Of a DNA stretch of 14,511 nucleotides, positions 5,013-12,631 are shown piece by piece. This stretch comes from Streptomyces sp. NRRL F-5630. Its GTDB lineage: Bacteria > Actinomycetota > Actinomycetes > Streptomycetales > Streptomycetaceae. The stretch's first letter is position 1. Every line of letters begins with the position of its first letter. The translations under genes and the position numbers were made by a program. The notes below the pieces were generated by a model. The model did not search any database. It saw nothing but the letters and a program-made list of their open reading frames with translations, and was not told the origin of the DNA. The DNA is taken from contig NZ_JOGO01000105.1 in NCBI RefSeq assembly GCF_000719475.1, forward strand, positions 1 to 14,511. The letters are read 5' to 3'.

Positions 5013-6425
5013 TCAGTGGTGGAACGCCGTCGCCCGTTCCCTGCTGCGCGTCGCCGGATGCGGCTGGGCCCTGAGCTGGGGCAGCAGGCTCTCCAGATCG
5101 CCGAGCAGCAGGTCCGCCAGGTCGGACGAGAAGCCGTTGCGGCAGACGATGCGCAGGACCGACAGGTCCTCGCGGTTCTTCGGGAAGGCGTAGGCGGGGA
5201 CGAGCCAGCCGCGTTCGCGCAGGCGGTGCGAGACGTCGAAGACGTCGTACGCGGTGACCTCGGACGTCGTCGCGAAGGCCAGGACCGGGAGCGCGTCGCC
5301 CCGCGTCAGCATCCTGAAGTCGCCCATGGCCTCGATGCGTTCGGCCAGGTGGCGCGCCACGTCCCTGCTCGTCCGCTGCACCGCCCGGTACCCCTCGAAG
5401 CCGAGCCGCAGGAACGTGTAGTACTGCGCCACGACCTGCGCGCCGGGCCGGGAGAAGTTCAGCGCGAACGTGGGCAGTTCGCCGCCCAGGTAGTTGACGC
5501 GGAAGACGAGTTCCTCGGGCAGCGCCTCCTTGTCGCGCCACAGCGCCCACCCCACGCCGGGGTACACGAGCCCGTACTTGTGCCCCGAGGTGTTGATCGA
5601 AGCGACGCGCGGCAGCCGGAAGTCCCACACGAGGTCCGGGTCGAGGAACGGCGCGATCATCCCGCCCGACGCGGCGTCCACGTGCACGGGGATGTCGAGC
5701 CCGGTCCGTTCCTGGAGCGCGTCGAGCGCCGCGCACAGCTCCGCGACCGGCTCGTACGAACCGTCGAACGTCGAGCCGAGGATGCCGACGACGCCGATTG
5801 TGTTCTCGTCGCACAGCTCGACCGCCGCCTCGGGGGAGAGGTGGTACCGCTCGCCCTCCATCGGTACCTGCCGCGCCTCCACCTCCCAGAAGTCGCAGAA
5901 CTTCTCCCAGCACACCTGCACGTTGATCCCCATCACGAGGTTCGGCCGCGCACTGCCCGGATAGCGGTCCTTGTTCCTCCGCATCCACCGGCGCTTGAGC
6001 GCCATCCCCGCGAGCATGCATGCCTCGCTCGACCCGGTCGTCGAACACCCCACCGCGTCCCGCGCGTCCGGCGCGTGCCACAGGTCGGCGAGCATCGCGA
6101 CGCAGCGCCGCTCCAGCTCCGCCGTCCGCGGGTACTCGTCCTTGTCGATCATGTTCTTGTCGAGGCACTCGCTCATGAGCACCCCCGCCTGGGGCTCCAT
6201 CCACGTCGTGACGAACGTGGCGAGATTGAGCCGCGCGTTCCCGTCGAGCATCAGCTCGTCGTGCACGAGCTGGTACGCCGGGTGTGGGGCCATCGGCTCG
6301 CGCGGCAGCCGGTGCCGGGGCGGGGCCTCGCGCATCCCGTCGAGCGGGTCGGCCTCGCCGAAGAAGGGGTTCACGGCGAGCGGCTTGTCCCGCTCCTCCG
6401 GGTCCTCGGGCGGGTGGTGCAGCAT
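5013..6425 (-). CDS. gad: glutamate decarboxylase (PLP-dependent)
   Basis: A 470-residue cytoplasmic enzyme of the group II decarboxylase family, close in length to bacterial GadB. It converts L-glutamate to GABA and CO2, consuming a proton. Visible signatures are CSTTGSSEACMLAGMALKRR (PLP-phosphate region), VHVDAASGG (the Asp that contacts PLP) and NTSGHKYGLVYPG, with Lys283 as the Schiff-base lysine. The N-terminal NPFFGE and the C-terminal AFHH resemble GadA/GadB ends. ATG 6425 is preceded by GAGG 7 nt upstream. No gadC-type glutamate/GABA antiporter is in the window, so an acid-resistance role is uncertain; GABA or nitrogen metabolism is equally possible. It is divergent from DedA and convergent with DinB. 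Confidence 0.93.
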   Translation of the reverse strand: MLHHPPEDPEERDKPLAVNPFFGEADPLDGMREAPPRHRLPREPMAPHPAYQLVHDELMLDGNARLNLATFVTTWMEPQAGVLMSECLDKNMIDKDEYPRTAELERRCVAMLADLWHAPDARDAVGCSTTGSSEACMLAGMALKRRWMRRNKDRYPGSARPNLVMGINVQVCWEKFCDFWEVEARQVPMEGERYHLSPEAAVELCDENTIGVVGILGSTFDGSYEPVAELCAALDALQERTGLDIPVHVDAASGGMIAPFLDPDLVWDFRLPRVASINTSGHKYGLVYPGVGWALWRDKEALPEELVFRVNYLGGELPTFALNFSRPGAQVVAQYYTFLRLGFEGYRAVQRTSRDVARHLAERIEAMGDFRMLTRGDALPVLAFATTSEVTAYDVFDVSHRLRERGWLVPAYAFPKNREDLSVLRIVCRNGFSSDLADLLLGDLESLLPQLRAQPHPATRSRERATAFHH

Positions 6426-6870
6426 GGCGCTCCCTCGGGATGCGGGGCTCGTGTCGCGGGCAGCGTAGGCGCATTCCGGACGAAAACGGGGCAAGCGGCT
6501 ACGGAGCGGAACCGGTGCCGCGCTCCTCCGGCGCCGGTCCGGGGCGGCCCAGCCGCATCGGCGCCCCGTCTGCCACGAGCAGCCGGGGAGGAAAAGGGAG
6601 ATACGGGGCGGGGCGGTACGTGACGGGTGTGGAGGGCGCCGTGACGGTCGGCACAATCGCGCTGGGCGCGGAACCGCTCGTGCGTCCGGGCGCGTGGGCC
6701 ACGGCAAGCGCTCCGGCCCCGCACGGGCCGGGAACGCGGGCCGGGCGGGACACGTTGGTAGCTTTGCTACCGCAGGACACTTCCCCTCCGGTGGGACAGC
6801 CCGCCGCCCCCCGCCTTCTCCGCCGAACGGTCGTCCCCCCGCCGGCCAGGACCCCAGGAGCCCGAACGTC
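6426..6870. other. 445-bp divergent intergenic region between gad and DedA genes
   Basis: No gene is supported here. On the gad side a weak minus-strand -10-like TACGCT lies at 6467-6462. An imperfect hairpin, ACCGGTGCC (6511-6519) with GGCGCCGGT (6530-6538), is next. A perfect palindrome, GGTAGCTTTGCTACC (6757-6771), lies about 100 nt before the DedA start. The DedA ribosome site AGGAG is at 6856-6860. No known riboswitch was recognised. Confidence 0.5.
6757..6771. promoter_or_regulatory. palindrome upstream of the DedA gene (operator or leader hairpin)
   Basis: GGTAGC and GCTACC flank TTT, giving a perfect 6-bp dyad. It is unusually AT-rich for this region. TAGCTT inside it fits a -10 pattern, so the dyad could cover the DedA promoter, or fold as a hairpin in the leader. 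Confidence 0.35.
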
Positions 6871-8265
6871 GTGAACTCGCTTGCTCTCGGACCGAGCTGG
6901 CTCGATCCCAACACCATGCTCGACAACTTCGGCATCTGGGGACTCGCACTCATCGTCTTCGCCGAGTCGGGGCTGCTCATCGGCTTCTTCCTGCCCGGTG
7001 ACTCGCTGCTCTTCACCTGCGGGCTGCTCATCACGAGCGGTGACCTCGACTTCCCGCTCGCCGGGGCCATCGCGATCATCTGCGTCGCGGCGATCCTCGG
7101 TGACCAGGCCGGATACCTCTTCGGCAAGAAAGTCGGGCCCTCCCTCTTCAAGCGGCCCGATTCGAAGATCTTCAAGCAGGAGAACGTGCAGAAGGCGCAC
7201 GAGTTCTTCGAGAAGCACGGCGCGAAATCCCTCGTCCTCGCCCGCTTCGTGCCCGTCATCCGCACCTTCACGCCGATCATCGCGGGCGTCAGCGGGATGG
7301 CCTACCGCTCCTTCATCACCTTCAACGTCCTCGGCGGCGTCCTGTGGGGCGCGGGCGTGACGCTGCTCGGCGCGTGGCTCGGGGGGATCGGCTTCGTCAA
7401 GGCGAACATCGAGGTCATCCTCGTCCTGATCGTCCTCGTCTCGGTCCTGCCGATCGCGATCGAGTACCTGCGGGCGCGCGGCAAGAGCCGCAAGGACTCC
7501 GCCTCCGGCTCCGCCGCCTCGCCGGCGAGCCCCAAGGACCCGGCCCGCCCCGACGACGAGGGCCCGCAGGACCCCGGCGCCTCCCCGCGGTCCGCGTGGA
7601 ACAGCGCCCCGTACGCCGCCGAAGACCGGCCCCGGCCCCCGTACGGCGAGCAGCCCTACGGCGACCCGCGGACCCCCGGCGGCTACGCCCCGCAGCAGCC
7701 CCCGGCCGGGACGCAGCAGCCCCCCGCCGGTCCGCAGCCCTACGGCGGCGGGACCTACGGCGGCCAGCAGGGCTTCGCGTACGGCGAGCAGGCGCGGTAC
7801 CAGGCCCCGCGGGACCAGCAGGCCCCGCAGAACCAGCAGGCCCCGCAGAACCAGCAGGCCCCGCAGCCGTACGGGCAGCAGCAGTACCCGGCCGCGTACG
7901 GCGGGGAGCAGCAGGCCGGCGGGTACAGCCCGCAGGCGGCCCCCTACGGCGGGCAGCAGCCCTACAACGGTCAGCAGCAGCCGTACAGCGGTCAGCAGCA
8001 GGGATACGGCGCTCAGCAGCAGCCCTACAGCGGTCAGCAGCAGGGGTACGGCGGTCAGCCGCAGCCGTACCAGGGCCAGCCGCAGGCGTACGGGCAGCCG
8101 CAGCCCCAGCCGTACCCGCGGCAGCCCGCGCCCCCGCAGGCGGACGACGGCTACCAGGAGCCCGACGCGACCCAGCCCTTCCCCGTCTACGAGCAGGAGC
8201 AGGGATACGGGCAGCGGCCCCCGCGCGGCGGCTACGGCTACCCGGACGAGGAGCCGCGCCGCTGA
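6871..8265 (+). CDS. DedA family membrane protein with long Q/G/Y/P-rich C-terminal tail
   Basis: A 464-residue protein in two parts. Residues 1 to about 205 are a full DedA/VTT domain: hydrophobic re-entrant and membrane helices, Glu32 and LPGD (41-44), GDQAGYLFGKKVG (78-90), the ARFVPVIRTFTPIIAG stretch with Arg125 and Arg131, and a last helix near 179-199. DedA proteins act at the cytoplasmic membrane in lipid transport and proton-motive-force balance. Residues from about 206 to 464 are low-complexity, rich in Gln, Gly, Tyr and Pro, with three NQQAPQ-type hexads and six GQQQ(P/G)Y(S/G) heptads; normal DedA proteins are about 200-230 residues. The tail should be cytoplasmic. GTG 6871 follows AGGAG (6856-6860) by 10 nt. 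It is convergent with the ThrE gene. Confidence 0.88.
   Translation: MNSLALGPSWLDPNTMLDNFGIWGLALIVFAESGLLIGFFLPGDSLLFTCGLLITSGDLDFPLAGAIAIICVAAILGDQAGYLFGKKVGPSLFKRPDSKIFKQENVQKAHEFFEKHGAKSLVLARFVPVIRTFTPIIAGVSGMAYRSFITFNVLGGVLWGAGVTLLGAWLGGIGFVKANIEVILVLIVLVSVLPIAIEYLRARGKSRKDSASGSAASPASPKDPARPDDEGPQDPGASPRSAWNSAPYAAEDRPRPPYGEQPYGDPRTPGGYAPQQPPAGTQQPPAGPQPYGGGTYGGQQGFAYGEQARYQAPRDQQAPQNQQAPQNQQAPQPYGQQQYPAAYGGEQQAGGYSPQAAPYGGQQPYNGQQQPYSGQQQGYGAQQQPYSGQQQGYGGQPQPYQGQPQAYGQPQPQPYPRQPAPPQADDGYQEPDATQPFPVYEQEQGYGQRPPRGGYGYPDEEPRR
7813..7866 (+). repeat. three 18-bp coding repeats (NQQAPQ) in the DedA tail
   Basis: Units at 7813-7830, 7831-7848 and 7849-7866 encode DQQAPQ, NQQAPQ and NQQAPQ. 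The last two are identical at the DNA level, indicating recent expansion. Confidence 0.8.
7969..8094 (+). repeat. six 21-bp coding repeats (heptads) in the DedA tail
   Basis: Consecutive 21-bp units encode GQQQPYS, GQQQGYG, AQQQPYS, GQQQGYG, GQPQPYQ and GQPQAYG. The first four form a two-heptad unit repeated twice with few base changes. Confidence 0.8.
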
Positions 8266-8266
8266 G

Positions 8267-8289
8267 CGGGCCCACGGCCCACGGGCCCG
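8267..8289. terminator. bidirectional terminator between the DedA and ThrE genes
   Basis: CGGGCCC (8267-8273) pairs with GGGCCCG (8283-8289) around a 9-nt loop. It fills most of the 34-nt gap between the two convergent stop codons. Confidence 0.55.
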
Positions 8290-8299
8290 GGGCGGGAGG

Positions 8300-10090
8300 T
8301 CAGAAGCCCCGGGTCCGTTTCGCTCCCTTGCGCGCGATGGTGCCGGGCACGCGCAGGAAGAGCCGGGAGATCTCCGAGCCGAGGTTGACGCCGATCGCGA
8401 TCGCGAGCGCGGTGGCGACCGCGCGCGACAGCGACAGCAGGCCGTCGTTCAGATCGTTCTGCGCGATGCCGAGCAGCCCGTAGTACGTCGCGGAACCGGG
8501 CAGCAGCGGGCCGATCGCTGCCGTCACGTACGGCAGCGAGGACGCGAACTGGTAGCGCGAGAGCAACTGCCCGAACAGGCCGACGAGCCCGGCGGCGACC
8601 GCCGTCGCCGCGACGGGCGAGATCTCGCCCGTGAAGTGCATCGAGCCGTAGATGAGCCACGCGACGCCCCCGTTGAGCGCGACCGGGATGACCGTCGAGC
8701 GCTCCTGCTGGAGCAGCACCGCGAAGGCGAGGGAGAGCGCGATCGAGGCGAGGAGCTGCGCGACCGGCTTGTTCACGGCGTTCACGGCCACGTCCGGATC
8801 GAGACTGGCGTGCAGCTGGACGCCCGCGTACAGCACGACGAGCACCCCGATGACGATCCCGACGAAGAAGTACAGGACCTCCAGGAGCCGGGCGGCGGCG
8901 GTGATGTAGTAACCGGTCAGGCCGTCCTGCACCCCCGCGACGAGCGCCCGCCCCGGCAGCAGCGCGAACAGGCCACCGGTGATGACGGCGGAGGCGCGCA
9001 GGTCCGAGTGGGCGAGGTTGAGGGCGACGCCGATCGCGGCGGGCGGCGTCGCGGCGACGAGGAACTGGTAGAACTCCGGCAGCCCGCGCCCGGAGGCGAG
9101 CCAGGCGAGCCGGTCGCCGAGCATCGCGCCGACCGCCGCGCAGAAGAACACCGCGACGCCACCGCCGACGAGCACGGACGCGCTCCCGGCGAGCAGCCCG
9201 TTCGCCGCCGTGAGCGCCCAGCCGGGGTACGGGTGCCGGTTGCGCCGGATCTCCGCGAGCCGCCGGTACGCCTCTTCGAGCGACACGTCCGTGTGCGGCG
9301 AGGTGAGGTCGTCGACGAGCTGGAAGACGGCCGACAGCCGCGTGTAGTCGGTGCCGCGCCGCCGCACGGTGCGCGCGGCGGTCACGGGGTCCTCGACGAG
9401 GCTGGGCTGGTAGCTGATGTTGAGGAGCGTGAAGGTCACGTTCGGTTCGACGCGGTCGAGCCCGTACGAGCGCGAGACGGCGAACATCGCGGCCTCGACG
9501 TCCTCGGCGCCCTCACCGCCCGCGAGCAGCAGCTCCCCGATGCGCAGGGTCAGGTCGAGGACGCGCGGGACGGCCGGGCCCTCCTCGGCGTCGTGCTTCT
9601 GCGCCGCCTCGGGCGTCGGGCGTTCGGCGACCGGCATCCGCAGCATCGTGCGCATCCGGTCCTGCCACGGCGCCTCCTTCGTCAGGCGCAGGACCGGGAC
9701 ACCCTCGGCGGGCGTGAAGGCCGAGGGGGCGTTGCGGGCGTCGTAGGTGTGGGGGAGGGAGAAGGCGGAGGTGGTGGTGGCGGACGTGTCCGTGTCGGGG
9801 GGCTCGGGCGGTACGAAGCCCTCGGGCAGGGCGAACTCGGAGGTGACCTGCGGGTCGTCCTCCGCCTCGGCCCGGTTCGGCCGTCCGGTGGCGGGGGCCA
9901 CTCCGGAGGGGGGTGAGAAGGCGCTGCGGGCCTCGTCGGACTGGGGCTTCGCGGAGCCCTCATCGGGCTCCGTCGCGTCCGGGGCAGGGCGGCTCTCCGC
10001 GCCGCCGCGGTCCCGGCCGCCGTCCGGGCCCCGGCTCTCGTCCCGGTGGTCCCGGTCCTCGCCCCGGTCCCGGTCCTCCGCCTCGCTCAC
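8300..10090 (-). CDS. threonine/serine exporter (ThrE) family membrane protein
   Basis: A 596-residue protein. Residues 1 to about 170 are charged, Pro-rich and predicted disordered. From about 174 a ThrE N-terminal domain (DUF1212-like) begins (VLDLTLRIGELLLAGGEGAEDVEAAM, shown in part: GELLLAGGEGAEDVE), followed by around ten membrane helices, including a second block (ThrE_2-like) with LLPGSATYYGLLGIAQND. Relatives export threonine and serine or small peptides. The N-terminus carries four S-x-F motifs (56-64, 84-92, 108-116, 123-131). The GTG at 10090 is chosen because GAGGAG lies about 10 nt upstream and the disordered region starts there; the frame continues upstream without family content. 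It lies downstream of ppa on the same strand, but strong hairpins suggest its own promoter. Confidence 0.85.
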   Translation of the reverse strand: MSEAEDRDRGEDRDHRDESRGPDGGRDRGGAESRPAPDATEPDEGSAKPQSDEARSAFSPPSGVAPATGRPNRAEAEDDPQVTSEFALPEGFVPPEPPDTDTSATTTSAFSLPHTYDARNAPSAFTPAEGVPVLRLTKEAPWQDRMRTMLRMPVAERPTPEAAQKHDAEEGPAVPRVLDLTLRIGELLLAGGEGAEDVEAAMFAVSRSYGLDRVEPNVTFTLLNISYQPSLVEDPVTAARTVRRRGTDYTRLSAVFQLVDDLTSPHTDVSLEEAYRRLAEIRRNRHPYPGWALTAANGLLAGSASVLVGGGVAVFFCAAVGAMLGDRLAWLASGRGLPEFYQFLVAATPPAAIGVALNLAHSDLRASAVITGGLFALLPGRALVAGVQDGLTGYYITAAARLLEVLYFFVGIVIGVLVVLYAGVQLHASLDPDVAVNAVNKPVAQLLASIALSLAFAVLLQQERSTVIPVALNGGVAWLIYGSMHFTGEISPVAATAVAAGLVGLFGQLLSRYQFASSLPYVTAAIGPLLPGSATYYGLLGIAQNDLNDGLLSLSRAVATALAIAIGVNLGSEISRLFLRVPGTIARKGAKRTRGF

Positions 10091-10329
10091 CTGTCGCTCG
10101 CTCCTCGCTCGCCGCTGACTCGTCCCCCGGCTTCGGCTCACCCACTGCACAGCACCGTAAACGCCGTGGGGGCGGGGGGCCCGGCGAGTGCCGCACGGCC
10201 GCCGCGGCGCGTGCGCACAGCGGTGGCGGGTTCCGTGCGGCGGCGGTGGGTTCCGTGCGGCGCCGCGTCGCCTCGCGGGACCCTCGCGGGGGCCGCGGCG
10301 GGACGTCGGCGGTTCCCGCACGCACGGCG
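10091..10329. other. intergenic region upstream of the ThrE gene
   Basis: No gene is supported. A minus-strand TACGGT (10159-10154) could be the ThrE -10, without a recognisable -35. A 20-bp tandem repeat is at 10221-10260. The rest is G/C-rich sequence without clear signals. Confidence 0.4.
10221..10260. repeat. 20-bp tandem repeat, two copies
   Basis: Units 10221-10240 and 10241-10260 match at 18 of 20 positions, and each ends in GGTTCCGTGCGG. The same 12-mer is found at 2492-2503, upstream of the aldehyde dehydrogenase gene. Confidence 0.65.
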
Positions 10330-10359
10330 AAGGGCCGCACGGAGACCCGTACGGCCCTT
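10330..10359 (-). terminator. second hairpin downstream of ppa
   Basis: AAGGGCCGCACGG (10330-10342) pairs with CCGTACGGCCCTT (10347-10359) around a 4-nt loop. The single mismatch is a G-U wobble in minus-strand RNA, which fits use by minus-strand transcripts. Confidence 0.55.
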
Positions 10360-10363
10360 CGGA

Positions 10364-10400
10364 CCGGTCCCGCGCGGACGCGGCGCCCGCGCGGGACCGG
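10364..10400 (-). terminator. main terminator hairpin of ppa
   Basis: A perfect 14-bp stem, CCGGTCCCGCGCGG (10364-10377) with CCGCGCGGGACCGG (10387-10400), around a 9-nt loop, 6 nt after the ppa stop. With the hairpin at 10330-10359 it forms a tandem terminator. Confidence 0.65.
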
Positions 10401-10406
10401 CGCGGC

Positions 10407-10898
10407 TCAGTGGCCGCCCTGCTCCTTGAGGCGCTTGCGGCTCGCCTCGATCTCGGCCTCGGCCTCGGCGCGGCCGACCCAGTCGGCGCCCTGGACCTCC
10501 TTGCCGGGCTCCAGGTCCTTGTAGGACTCGAAGAAGTGCTTGATCTCGTCGCGCAGGAACGGCGAGACGTCCTCGATGTCCTGGAGGTGCGCGAAGCGCG
10601 GGTCACCGGCCGGGACGCACAGCAGCTTGTCGTCGCCGCCCGCCTCGTCGGTCATCTTGAACATGCCGATCGTGCGCGCCTCGACGAGGACGCCCGGGAA
10701 GAGCGGCTCGTCCAGGATGACGAGCGCGTCGAGCGGGTCGCCGTCCTCGCCGAGGGTGTCCTCCACGAAGCCGTAGTCCGTGGGGTACGCCATCGACGTG
10801 TACAGGCGGCGGTCCAGGCGCACCCGACCGGTCTCGTGGTCCACCTCGTACTTGTTGCGCGAACCCTTCGGGATCTCGATCGTGACGTCGAACTCCAC
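10407..10898 (-). CDS. ppa: inorganic pyrophosphatase (family I)
   Basis: A 163-residue cytoplasmic enzyme that hydrolyses pyrophosphate to phosphate, pulling forward nucleic-acid and activation reactions. The family I signature [11 protein letters not shown] is at residues 51-61 with the Mg2+-binding Asp52, Asp54 and Asp57. [13 protein letters not shown] (substrate Lys and Arg), the Tyr in YGFVEDTLG, the [15 protein letters not shown] loop and the [13 protein letters not shown] segment are also present. The GTG at 10898 is preferred over ATG 10913 because GGAGGAG (10905-10911) sits at the right distance from the GTG and overlaps the ATG; it also gives the usual (M)[11 protein letters not shown] start. 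It is divergent from dacB, and two stacked hairpins follow its stop. Confidence 0.95.
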   Translation of the reverse strand: MEFDVTIEIPKGSRNKYEVDHETGRVRLDRRLYTSMAYPTDYGFVEDTLGEDGDPLDALVILDEPLFPGVLVEARTIGMFKMTDEAGGDDKLLCVPAGDPRFAHLQDIEDVSPFLRDEIKHFFESYKDLEPGKEVQGADWVGRAEAEAEIEASRKRLKEQGGH

Positions 10899-11107
10899 CG
10901 CTGGCTCCTCCATGTCGGTACGTGTCCGGTCGTGGCCGTGCCACGCCCGTTGCTGAGCTGTTCGTGACTGCGTCCGACCGGGGGTGCCCGTCCGGCTCCG
11001 GCTCCCGGGGAGGGACCCGTACGGACCGGGACGCCGTGCTCGCGGTAAGGCGCAGTGGTTAAGTGTCCCTCACTCCGCTCAGTGATCGTGAAAGGGGCTG
11101 GTCCGCC
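10899..11107. other. divergent intergenic region between ppa and dacB
   Basis: It must hold promoters for both genes, but I see no clear -35/-10 pair. A short dyad TCACT (11070-11074) with AGTGA (11081-11085) lies close to the dacB start. It has no long reading frame of its own. Confidence 0.35.
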
Positions 11108-12631
11108 GTGCCCGAGCCGAAGCTGCCCGCACGCCCGCGGACCCGCGGCCCGCTGACGAGTCTCCAGCTCACGGCCGTCGCCGCCGTCGCCGGACTCCTG
11201 GTCGCCGGCGGCACGGCGGCCCTCGCGGGCCCCTACGACTCCTCCGGACAGCGCGTCGCCGAGGCCCGCCGCGCGGCCGGCCCGGCCCCCGGTGCCGCCG
11301 GACCGCAGGCCGCGCACCGCCCCCTCACCTCCGCCGGGCTCCCCTCCCCGGCCCCGAGCGCGGGCCCCGTGCTCGACGGGCTGCGCACCGGCGGCGGCGA
11401 CACCGCCGGAGGGCGGGGCCCCGCCCTCGCGGGCCGCCTCGACCCGCTGCTCGCCGTCCGCGCGCTCGGCGAGGACCCCTCCGCCTCCGTCGTCGACCTC
11501 ACGAGCGGCGAGCGGGTCTACGGGAACCACGCCGCCACCGCCGCGACCCCGGCCTCCGTCACCAAGATCGCCACCGCCGTCGCCGCCCTCGACGCCCTCG
11601 GCCCCGATCACCGCATCGAGACCCGCGTCGAGAAGGACGGCCACCGCCTCGTCCTCGTCGGCGGCGGCGACCCCACCCTCACCGCCCGCGCCCACCCCGG
11701 CGAGTACGCGAGCCTGCGCACCCTCGCCACCCGCACCGCCAAGGCGCTCGGCGGGGCGGGCGGCCCGTACACCCTCGTCTACGACACCTCCCGCTACGCG
11801 GGCACCACCCGGCACCCCATAGGGCCCAACGAGAACCTCGCCCCCGTCACCCCGCTCATCGCCGACGAGGGCCGCCTCGACTCCAGCGACCACGGCCCCG
11901 CCGCACGCGGCGCCGACCCCGCGCTCGACACCGCCCGCCGCTTCCACGACCTCCTCGCCCAGGCGGGCGTCGAACTCCGCGACGAGGTCGAGACGGGCGA
12001 CGGCAAGAAGTCCCCCGCCGAGGACCCGTCGAAGCCCCCGGAGCCGGACGACGGCGCCAAGGGCGGCGAGAACGGCGAGATCGCCTCCGTCTCCTCCGCG
12101 CCCCTCGCCACGATCGTCGAGCGGATGCTCACCTACTCGGACAACGACATCGCCGAGCACCTCGCCCGCCAGACCGCCCTCGCGACCGGCGCGAAGGCCG
12201 ACTTCGCGGGCGGCGCCCGAGCCGTCCACGACCGCCTCGACAAGCTCGGCCTGCCCGTCGAGGGCGCCTCCTTCCACGACGGCAGCGGCCTCGACCGCGC
12301 CGACAAGCTCACCCCCGGACTCCTCACCGCGCTCCTCGCCGAAGCCGCGCACAAGGACCACCCGGGCCTGCGGGCCGTCCTCACGGGCCTGCCCGTCGCC
12401 GGCTTCACCGGCACCCTCGCGACCCGCTACACCGCCGACCGCAACAAGGCGGGCACCGGCCTCGTCCGCGCCAAGACCGGCACCCTCACCGGCGTCAACA
12501 CCCTCGCCGGCACCGTCGTCACCCGCTCGGGCCGCCTCCTCGGCTTCGCCTTCATGAGCCACGACGCCCCCGACCCGATGGCCGCCCAGGCGGCGCTGGA
12601 CAAGATGGCGACGGCCCTCGCGGAGAGCTGA
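11108..12631 (+). CDS. dacB: D-alanyl-D-alanine carboxypeptidase/endopeptidase (PBP4/DacB type, peptidase S13)
   Basis: A 507-residue exported penicillin-binding protein that trims stem peptides or crosslinks of peptidoglycan. All three active-site motifs are present: Ser150-x-x-Lys153 (SVTK), Ser344-Asp-Asn346 (YSDND) and Lys456-Thr-Gly (AKTGTLTG). A short basic N-terminus and a hydrophobic helix (LTAVAAVAGLLVAGGTAALA) form an uncleaved anchor or signal peptide, followed by a Pro/Ala/Gly-rich linker up to about residue 110. GTG 11108 is favoured by AAAGGGG (11091-11097), 10 nt upstream; GTG 11063 in the same frame would add 15 residues. It is divergent from ppa. The segment with EDPSKPPEPDDGAKGGENG inside the S13-specific insertion is low-complexity. 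Confidence 0.92.
   Translation: MPEPKLPARPRTRGPLTSLQLTAVAAVAGLLVAGGTAALAGPYDSSGQRVAEARRAAGPAPGAAGPQAAHRPLTSAGLPSPAPSAGPVLDGLRTGGGDTAGGRGPALAGRLDPLLAVRALGEDPSASVVDLTSGERVYGNHAATAATPASVTKIATAVAALDALGPDHRIETRVEKDGHRLVLVGGGDPTLTARAHPGEYASLRTLATRTAKALGGAGGPYTLVYDTSRYAGTTRHPIGPNENLAPVTPLIADEGRLDSSDHGPAARGADPALDTARRFHDLLAQAGVELRDEVETGDGKKSPAEDPSKPPEPDDGAKGGENGEIASVSSAPLATIVERMLTYSDNDIAEHLARQTALATGAKADFAGGARAVHDRLDKLGLPVEGASFHDGSGLDRADKLTPGLLTALLAEAAHKDHPGLRAVLTGLPVAGFTGTLATRYTADRNKAGTGLVRAKTGTLTGVNTLAGTVVTRSGRLLGFAFMSHDAPDPMAAQAALDKMATALAES

Noticed and set aside
5660..5695. CACGTGCAC string resembling the 28-bp element
   Set aside because: It lies inside glutamate decarboxylase (VHVDAA region), lacks the TGCATCCGC half and is explained by coding sequence.
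4309..6474. 721-codon minus-strand frame overlapping the DinB and glutamate decarboxylase genes
   Set aside because: It is the wrong frame of glutamate decarboxylase, rich in Arg/Ala/Gly, and also spans the DinB gene.
5016..6623. 535-codon plus-strand frame opposite glutamate decarboxylase
   Set aside because: Antisense shadow; all decarboxylase motifs are on the minus strand.
7813..8094. Short regular repeats that could look like a CRISPR array
   Set aside because: The 18- and 21-bp units are contiguous, in frame and encode Q/G/Y/P hexads and heptads; there are no unique spacers and no cas genes.
7415..8275. 286-codon minus-strand frame opposite the DedA tail
   Set aside because: Arises from the repetitive GC-rich tail; composition is almost only Arg, Ala, Gly and Pro. 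The plus frame continues the DedA domain without a break.
8636..9916. 426-codon plus-strand frame opposite the ThrE gene
   Set aside because: No membrane helices or domains; the minus frame carries the complete ThrE fold.
11041..11115. tRNA-like AGTGGTTAA string before dacB
   Set aside because: It resembles a tRNA D-arm only; no acceptor, anticodon or T stem can be paired around it.
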